DNA of 64,000 nucleotides from Methylonatrum sp040877625. GTDB lineage: Bacteria; Pseudomonadota; Gammaproteobacteria; Nitrococcales; Aquisalimonadaceae. Every line of letters begins with the position of its first letter. The first letter of the stretch is position 1. The stretch covers positions 1 to 64,000 of the forward strand of contig JBBDNK010000024.1 of NCBI GenBank assembly GCA_040877625.1, written 5' to 3'. The position numbers were made by a program, and so were the translations under genes. Under the pieces are notes generated by a model, which was not told the DNA's origin, made no database searches, and was given only the letters and a program-made list of their open reading frames with translations. This document shows, piece after piece, positions 59,583 through 64,000 of the stretch.

Positions 59583-60357
59583 GACGTCCTAAATCCGTAT
59601 CAATCCGCGCAGGGGCCTTCGACGGCGTTGTACCACAGCGGAAGCGGCTCATCCGACTGCGCCGGCATGTGCCGTATATAGCCGTGCTCGACCTCCCAGG
59701 CCGCGGCCAAGCGCTCCGCTTCGGCGATCTGCTCCGGCGTCAGGTATTCGGCGAAGTCATCGCGGCGCCCTTCGGTCATCGCACGCATCCGGTTATCCGT
59801 GCCGAGCCCATGCGCCGGCCGGTCCGTGGGTGGGGGAAAACGGGGGATCGCCAGGGTGTACCACATGTGGGTCTCGATCGGATCGCGGGCCATATGGCCG
59901 AGCGCAGTCATCGCAAATGGGTGCCCCTGTTCGGCGGCGCGAAGATACCACTCCCGGGCCTGATCGTATTCCCGAGGGCCGAGTCCCCAGAGCCCGAAAT
60001 CATGGGCAAAGCCCAGGTAGAACTGGGCTTCAGCCCTACCGTTCTTTGCTGCGCGACGGTACCACCTAAGTGCGTGAGCATCTCGCTCCTCCTCCGGCAA
60101 CGAATTGCGCATGCCGGCCAGCTTCGCCTGCGCCTTGGCACAACCCTGCTCAGCCAGTTCGACAAGCAACACACGCGCTTTTGTCCCATCGCCGTAGTAA
60201 TAAGCGTACATCGCCTCCTCAAGCGCGGCCTGAAGATCAGCTGTATCGGCGGGAGCGGAAACAGGCATGGCGCCAAGCGCCACAACCAGCAGGGCGGAAA
60301 CCATCCATGGCATTGTCAGTGCGTTCCTCGCATACCGGTGGCCGCCCGAGGGCGCGC
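59576..60357. repeat. Tandem duplication, unit 2
   Basis: Second unit of the 862-bp tandem duplication described at 58714-59495. Confidence 0.8.
59600..60313 (-). CDS. Secreted Sel1-repeat protein, copy 2
   Basis: A 237-aa near-identical copy of the protein at 58738-59451, with signal MPWMVSALLVVALGAMPVSA and the same Sel1-like repeats. Its separate upstream sequence differs from that of copy 1, so it may be expressed separately. Both lie on the minus strand and are convergent with nothing on their 3' side except each other. Confidence 0.85.
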   Translation of the reverse strand: MPWMVSALLVVALGAMPVSAPADTADLQAALEEAMYAYYYGDGTKARVLLVELAEQGCAKAQAKLAGMRNSLPEEERDAHALRWYRRAAKNGRAEAQFYLGFAHDFGLWGLGPREYDQAREWYLRAAEQGHPFAMTALGHMARDPIETHMWYTLAIPRFPPPTDRPAHGLGTDNRMRAMTEGRRDDFAEYLTPEQIAEAERLAAAWEVEHGYIRHMPAQSDEPLPLWYNAVEGPCAD

Positions 60358-60485
60358 ACGGGGTGGATTTGATTCCTGATGGCATGAAATCTACCATCCG
60401 ACTCGGCAGTACTCAAATCGCACTGGCGGCGACAAGGATCTCAGGATGACCAATAAGCCGCATGGAAACTATAGGGAGATACTCA

Positions 60486-61445
60486 GTGAACGATCAACAA
60501 CACCCCGTGACCCGCTCGATGGTGATCGACGCCGTTCAGCACCACATGAACGACTGGAGCATGGAAATGCGCTTCGCCATCCGCGCTCTGCCGGCCCCCA
60601 CGGTAAGCGACCAGGGTTTGAAGGCGGCAACCTGGCTTGCCTTCGGCCTCAACGCCACCCATCAGCTGTATCCACAATTTGCCCCCGTCGGCGTGCGCCA
60701 CAATCAGCCCGGGCGGCTGTTGCTCACCGGCCTCAGGCGTGTGTCGCCACAGTTGTGGGCACTCTCACAGGTGCAGCAAACCATGGCACGCCACTACCGG
60801 GCGCAATTGCGGAACGCGGACGAGAAACTGTTCGGCAATTACCTGCAATTCCAGGACGCGTTCATACGGACAATTCAACAGATAAACGACAACTTTATCG
60901 ACAGCGCCTACGGCAGAGCCGTCATTGATGCCGTTTTCGACCACTTCAAGGAAGGAACATATGAGCGAGATACTCAGGCAACCAGAATAGTCCGCGATGC
61001 AATTATCAGCGCCGGTCTAGTTGAGAAGGACCCCCATACCATTCGAACCCGCGTCCGCGAGGGCTTCGGCCGCCTACTGGAAAAGACGGAGATGATCTTT
61101 CGGGGCAGTCCGGACGCGCCGGGCACCAACCGCCTGCAATTCGCCACCAGCGACAGCCGCCACTGGCGCACCGTGCCTTTCTCGCACCCGCCGGTCAGCC
61201 ACGCGGTTCACAAGTGGACGGACGTCCAGTCCCAGCGCGATGCGCTGTGGCTGATGGCCAATGCCTACAAGATGAAGGTCTGGCGAGACGAGCGGCACTA
61301 CCGCACCAGCGGAGGCATGCGCATCCCGACCACCTACGTGGTCTATGCGTATCCCAATGAGGAACCGGAGCATCTGCTACCACTGATCTCGAACCCACGA
61401 CCGGAGATCCGCAACGCGCTGGCGGCTCTGCCAAAAGCAGCCTGA
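60486..61445 (+). CDS. Unrecognised 319-aa cytoplasmic protein
   Basis: I do not recognise this protein. The GTG at 60486 is preceded by AGGGAGA; an ATG at 60462 is in frame but has no site. It is soluble and mostly helical, with a basic segment (ATRIVRDAIISAG, IRTRVREGFGRLLEK) around 170-205 and a C-terminal region with several aromatic residues (SRHWRTVPFSHPPVSHAVHKW, VYAYPNEEPEHLLPL). No signal or membrane segment is seen. It is followed by a terminator-like hairpin. Confidence 0.75.
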   Translation: MNDQQHPVTRSMVIDAVQHHMNDWSMEMRFAIRALPAPTVSDQGLKAATWLAFGLNATHQLYPQFAPVGVRHNQPGRLLLTGLRRVSPQLWALSQVQQTMARHYRAQLRNADEKLFGNYLQFQDAFIRTIQQINDNFIDSAYGRAVIDAVFDHFKEGTYERDTQATRIVRDAIISAGLVEKDPHTIRTRVREGFGRLLEKTEMIFRGSPDAPGTNRLQFATSDSRHWRTVPFSHPPVSHAVHKWTDVQSQRDALWLMANAYKMKVWRDERHYRTSGGMRIPTTYVVYAYPNEEPEHLLPLISNPRPEIRNALAALPKAA

Positions 61446-61458
61446 CAAGGCCGCCTGA

Positions 61459-61492
61459 AGCGTTTCCCGGCGTGTCGCAGCCGGGAAATGCT
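61459..61492 (+). terminator. Probable rho-independent terminator
   Basis: A 13-bp stem with one G-T pair (AGCGTTTCCCGGC and GCCGGGAAATGCT) around an 8-nt loop, followed by TTA, 14 bp after the stop of the 319-aa gene. Confidence 0.55.
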
Positions 61493-61530
61493 TTATCCAC
61501 GCCATCATCCCGCACGCCAACGCATCCGAC

Positions 61531-61552
61531 TTGAGGAAACTCTGATCTAATC
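61531..61552 (+). repeat. Solo end of the MITE-like repeat, diverged (TTGA + GGAAACTCTGATCTAATC)
   Basis: A diverged copy of the element end. The bases that follow (ACGCGGACGCGC) resemble those after the copy at 39571, so the similarity goes beyond the end itself. Confidence 0.5.
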
Positions 61553-61710
61553 ACGCGGACGCGCTCGAGGCAGCTTTGGCACAGGGCGCGAAGGGTGTTG
61601 CCGAAAGCCAGCAGGACAGACGAGAATCGGAAGGGATTCGGTGAAGTGGTCGGCTGGTCTCGGGGCCACTCCGGCAGGAATGCCACTTCGATTCACGTGC
61701 GAGGGCGGTA

Positions 61711-62298
61711 ATGCGTCTCTGGCGTCGTTTCTGTTCCGGAGTATTGCGGGCCGCCGGTTGGCGCATCCGGGTGCCGGATGCGCTGCCGGCACGGTGTGTG
61801 GTGGTGGTGGCGCCGCACACCTCCAACTGGGACTTCTTCGTGGGCTATCCGGCCAAGGTGGCGTTGGGTCTGGATCTGCGCTTCATGGCCAAACACAGCC
61901 TGTTTCGCGGGCCTTGCGGTTGGTGGCTGAGGCGCGCGGGCGGCCTGCCGGTGGACCGCCGCAATGCCCAGGGGCTGATCGGCCAGAGTGTTGAATCCTT
62001 CGCGCGCCGCGAACGTTTCATGCTGGTGATCACGCCCGAAGGCACGCGGGGACGAACGGACTACTGGAAGTCGGGGTTTTATCACATTGCCCGCGAGGCC
62101 GGTGTACCCATTCTACTGGCCTACCTGGACTATGGCCGGCGCGAGGTGGGAATCGGTTTGCAAGTCATGCCCTCCGGGGATGTCGGGGCGGATATGGCCG
62201 GCATCCGTGCCTTCTACGACGACAAACAGGGCCGAATTCCCGCCAACCAGGGGCCGGTCATGCTGCGCCTCGGCGCCGGCGCACCGCGTGACACCTGA
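61711..62298 (+). CDS. Lysophospholipid acyltransferase family protein (PlsC-like)
   Basis: A 195-aa protein with the acyltransferase H-x4-D motif H36/D41 (APHTSNWDFF) and the acceptor-site motif TPEGTRGR near 110. It moves an acyl chain to a glycerophospholipid-type acceptor at the inner membrane. It is short for PlsC (about 240 aa) and lacks an N-terminal membrane helix, as in a subgroup of small acyltransferases. It lies just left of the MITE-like element. Confidence 0.88.
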   Translation: MRLWRRFCSGVLRAAGWRIRVPDALPARCVVVVAPHTSNWDFFVGYPAKVALGLDLRFMAKHSLFRGPCGWWLRRAGGLPVDRRNAQGLIGQSVESFARRERFMLVITPEGTRGRTDYWKSGFYHIAREAGVPILLAYLDYGRREVGIGLQVMPSGDVGADMAGIRAFYDDKQGRIPANQGPVMLRLGAGAPRDT

Positions 62299-62394
62299 CC
62301 TTGCCCCTCCGGGACATGACCGCCGTGCAGATTCGAGCACGCCTGTATGCCGTGGACGGACCCAGTCCGAAACCCCACTGCGCGGCGCCAACCT

Positions 62395-62665
62395 TTAAGG
62401 AGCCTCTGATCTATTCCCATGGGGCTCTGCGGAGCCATCCGGGCGCACTGGCAAGGCGGCGTTCGCAGGCAATGGCCGTCGCCCTTGGCAAGAACGCCAA
62501 CGCAGTCCAGTGCGCCCGGATGGCCCGCCCTGCGGGGCTTTGCAGCATGCCCGTGGTCTGCGTTGCGCCTCTTGGCAAGGGCCCGCCATTGCCGGCGAGC
62601 CGCGCCTTGCCCACGGGCATGCTGCAAAGTCAGAGCTCCATGGGAATAGATCAGAGGCTCCTTAA
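62395..62665. mobile_element. MITE-like element with nested hairpins
   Basis: A 271-bp non-coding element flanked by TTAA on both sides. The terminal inverted repeats are about 33 bp, TTAAGGAGCCTCTGATCTAT and its continuation CCCATGGGGCTCTG, with one mismatch between the ends. Two inner inverted pairs are present: CATCCGGGCGCACTG with CAGTGCGCCCGGATG (left half) and GCAGCATGCCCGTG with CACGGGCATGCTGC (right half). No transposase gene is inside. The TTAA or CTAG flanks fit the YTAR target of IS5-group elements, so it may be moved by one in trans; that link is inference. Confidence 0.8.
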
Positions 62666-62673
62666 GGAGACAC

Positions 62674-63705
62674 TCAGAACGTTGCTTTGAGCTGGATGCC
62701 GGTAAGATAGAAGACGCCCGATTCGGTCTCCAGTCGGGTGGGCTCGAAAGTACTGGAAGCCGCGCTTCCCGTGGGCTGAACAATCCGGGTGATGTCATTT
62801 ACGTACTGTGCCCCCAGTTGCAGCGCTACGGTCCACATCGTTGTGAACGCATAATCCAGAGACACATCAATGGCCGCCATGTAGGTATTTGTGTCGATAC
62901 TATCACTGGCTTCAGCACGGTCTGTCACGCCACTATTGTCATCTCTTCTAGAGTCGCTCGCCTGATAATCCGATTCCAGCTCAAGGTAGGAATAGGCAAG
63001 GTTTGCATTCACCTTCCAGCGGCCACTGATTGGTTTGCTAAGCCCTATTGCAAACCTGACTCCCCGGTATTGCTCGTCCAGCCTACCCACACGAGCATAT
63101 GTTGGCGAAGTACCGCTTTGCCCGACAATCTGGAAGGTGTTTTTCAGATCCGTGTTGATCCAATGCGGGCCGAGTTGTGGTCGTATTTGCCAGTCATCAC
63201 GCTCAAACTGAAGCCCCAGCCCGAGATTGATTTCCTCGTGTTGGATTTCAGAGCGCAGTTTCGCATCTCCCGGTAACGCGTCACTGACATTAAAGCCGTT
63301 AGAACCATCCAGAAAAGCAAAACGGATGGCGAGTCCGTCAGCGTTTGTTGTCAGCAACTCGTCCTGCGTGTCGCTGGCCTCGGTGCGCATCGCTCCGCCC
63401 TGGATAAACAGTTGCCCGCCTGAAAGCCATGCTTGCTCAAACATGTATCGGCCGTTTACGGCAAAGGCGGTAGAATCCAGCCTGTCCGCTGCCTCAAACG
63501 TGGGCTTCCCCACTGCTTCAAAATTCGGACCACGGCCATACCCATCCTCGTAACCGGGAAGATGCATGAAAGAATGCCTCAGTCCAAACGCGATTTCGCT
63601 GTCGGCATGAGAATACTGCACGGGCAGCAGACAACTGCTTAAAACAGCCACAAACGTGAGACTGGAGCGAATTGATAACGGAAATACAAGGGAATTACCA
63701 GGCAT
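62674..63705 (-). CDS. Outer-membrane beta-barrel protein
   Basis: A 343-aa protein with signal peptide (IRSSLTFVAVLSSCLLPVQYSHA), alternating hydrophobic strands typical of a barrel (ALQLGAQYVNDI, FAIGLSKPIS, LAYSYLELESDY) and a C-terminal Phe (LKATF) that marks outer-membrane barrels. It resembles the Lpg1974-type pore-forming family. I start at ATG 63705; ATG 63774 is open, but neither has a clear ribosome site. The MITE-like element ends 8 bp from its stop, and another GGAGACACTC-like string overlaps the stop. Confidence 0.75.
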   Translation of the reverse strand: MPGNSLVFPLSIRSSLTFVAVLSSCLLPVQYSHADSEIAFGLRHSFMHLPGYEDGYGRGPNFEAVGKPTFEAADRLDSTAFAVNGRYMFEQAWLSGGQLFIQGGAMRTEASDTQDELLTTNADGLAIRFAFLDGSNGFNVSDALPGDAKLRSEIQHEEINLGLGLQFERDDWQIRPQLGPHWINTDLKNTFQIVGQSGTSPTYARVGRLDEQYRGVRFAIGLSKPISGRWKVNANLAYSYLELESDYQASDSRRDDNSGVTDRAEASDSIDTNTYMAAIDVSLDYAFTTMWTVALQLGAQYVNDITRIVQPTGSAASSTFEPTRLETESGVFYLTGIQLKATF

Positions 63706-63870
63706 TCTAGATAGAAAACCAGCCGAGCCGACTAACCGGCTCAACTGACCGTTTCCGAGAGTTTTGGTCTGCATTTTTTACTCATTTTTTAGATGCACAA
63801 ACAATACGCGAACGATACTAGCACAACATGCAGACCAAGACTTTGCTTTTTATATCAATAATTACACGCC

Positions 63871-64000
63871 TCAACGTTGCTCCGACAGCCGCGCGGCTTC
63901 GGCACGCAGGCGCTCTTCCTGTTCGCGCAGCTCCGGCGTGAATACATCAGCGTCTCCCTAGCCAAAGTCGTCGTCCTCGAATACCTGGCGGATCTCGATT
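63871..64000 (-). pseudogene. 3' part of a YciI-family gene interrupted by TAG (partial)
   Basis: Read from the window edge, the frame gives IEIRQVFEDDDFG, then TAG (63958-63960), then continues in the same frame as GDADVFTPELREQEERLRAE and on to TGA at 63871-63873. YciI-family proteins end with exactly this kind of sequence (EIRQVFEAEDFG..FTPELREQEERLRA). So either the gene is a C-terminally truncated but possibly active YciI protein, or it has begun to decay. The rest lies outside the window. Confidence 0.65.

Noticed and set aside
62440..62660. CRISPR-like repeats in the palindromic stretch
   Set aside because: The repeats are inverted pairs, each used once, with no regular direct repeat-spacer pattern and no cas genes.
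1..64000. tRNA, rRNA or riboswitch genes
   Set aside because: Reading both strands I saw no tRNA-like cloverleaf, rRNA segment or familiar riboswitch core. A covariance-model search would be needed to exclude small RNAs.

Overview
The window is GC-rich, densely packed proteobacterial chromosome. NudE-type Nudix proteins, TRAP and tripartite tricarboxylate (TTT) transporters, a DksA-type zinc-finger protein, EAL/GGDEF proteins, GTCGGGTG-type REP palindromes and an outer-membrane barrel point to a free-living aerobic heterotroph, most likely a gammaproteobacterium. The class is an inference and I cannot name a genus. There are no rRNA or tRNA genes, no CRISPR array and no phage genes. Most of the window is an accessory catabolic region with at least seven transport systems (one TTT, three TRAP, two MFS, one SulP) and several oxygenases.

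Layout. 0.1-2.7 kb: methylmalonate-semialdehyde dehydrogenase divergent from an IclR regulator, then about 1 kb without a convincing gene. 3.7-10.0 kb: a RutC-like RidA protein with TctB and TctA, a small winged-helix protein, and on the other strand TctC, a gamma-glutamyltranspeptidase-like enzyme and a DUF1185 protein. 10.1-14.5 kb: an ACMSD-like amidohydrolase with altered metal ligands and a ferritin-like diiron oxygenase present as two identical copies (1,111-bp direct repeat) flanking its ferredoxin-reductase. 14.9-18.9 kb: a 1,325-aa multi-PAS hybrid kinase. 18.9-23.7 kb: a LysR regulator divergent from MFS, GST, MFS and a DsbA/HCCA-isomerase-like gene.

Two parallel catabolic operons, both on the minus strand, are the most striking content. 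Operon A (30.2 to 23.7 kb, in transcription order): alpha/beta hydrolase, LLM flavin monooxygenase, TAXI binding protein, fused TRAP permease, HpaC-type flavin reductase, NudE-like Nudix. Operon B (48.8 to 41.6 kb): NudE-like Nudix, flavodoxin-type FMN reductase, hydrolase, LLM monooxygenase, isochorismatase-like hydrolase, DctP, DctQ, DctM. The monooxygenase, hydrolase and Nudix are paralogous between the operons. The flavin reductase and transporter are filled by unrelated families. A third TRAP operon (40.4 to 35.7 kb) carries a hydrolase, a double CDGSH protein and a cupin. I infer import of organic acids or small carbonyl compounds, reduced-flavin-dependent oxygenation (possibly Baeyer-Villiger type) and ester or C-C hydrolysis. 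No substrate can be read from the sequence.

Between and after these lie a universal stress protein, a SulP transporter, a DksA-like protein and a REC-EAL-GAF protein (30.4-35.6 kb), two MarR regulators, an FAD aromatic hydroxylase and a MetY-like sulfhydrylase (49.1-53.2 kb), and a signalling block of REC-PAS-GGDEF-EAL, a stand-alone receiver and a CHASE3 kinase (53.4-58.4 kb). The right end has a tandem pair of Sel1-repeat lipoprotein-like genes with REP palindromes, an unrecognised 319-aa protein, a lysophospholipid acyltransferase, a 271-bp MITE-like element whose end sequence recurs alone at five or more other sites (several at stop codons), an outer-membrane barrel protein, and the edge of a YciI-family gene interrupted by an in-frame TAG.
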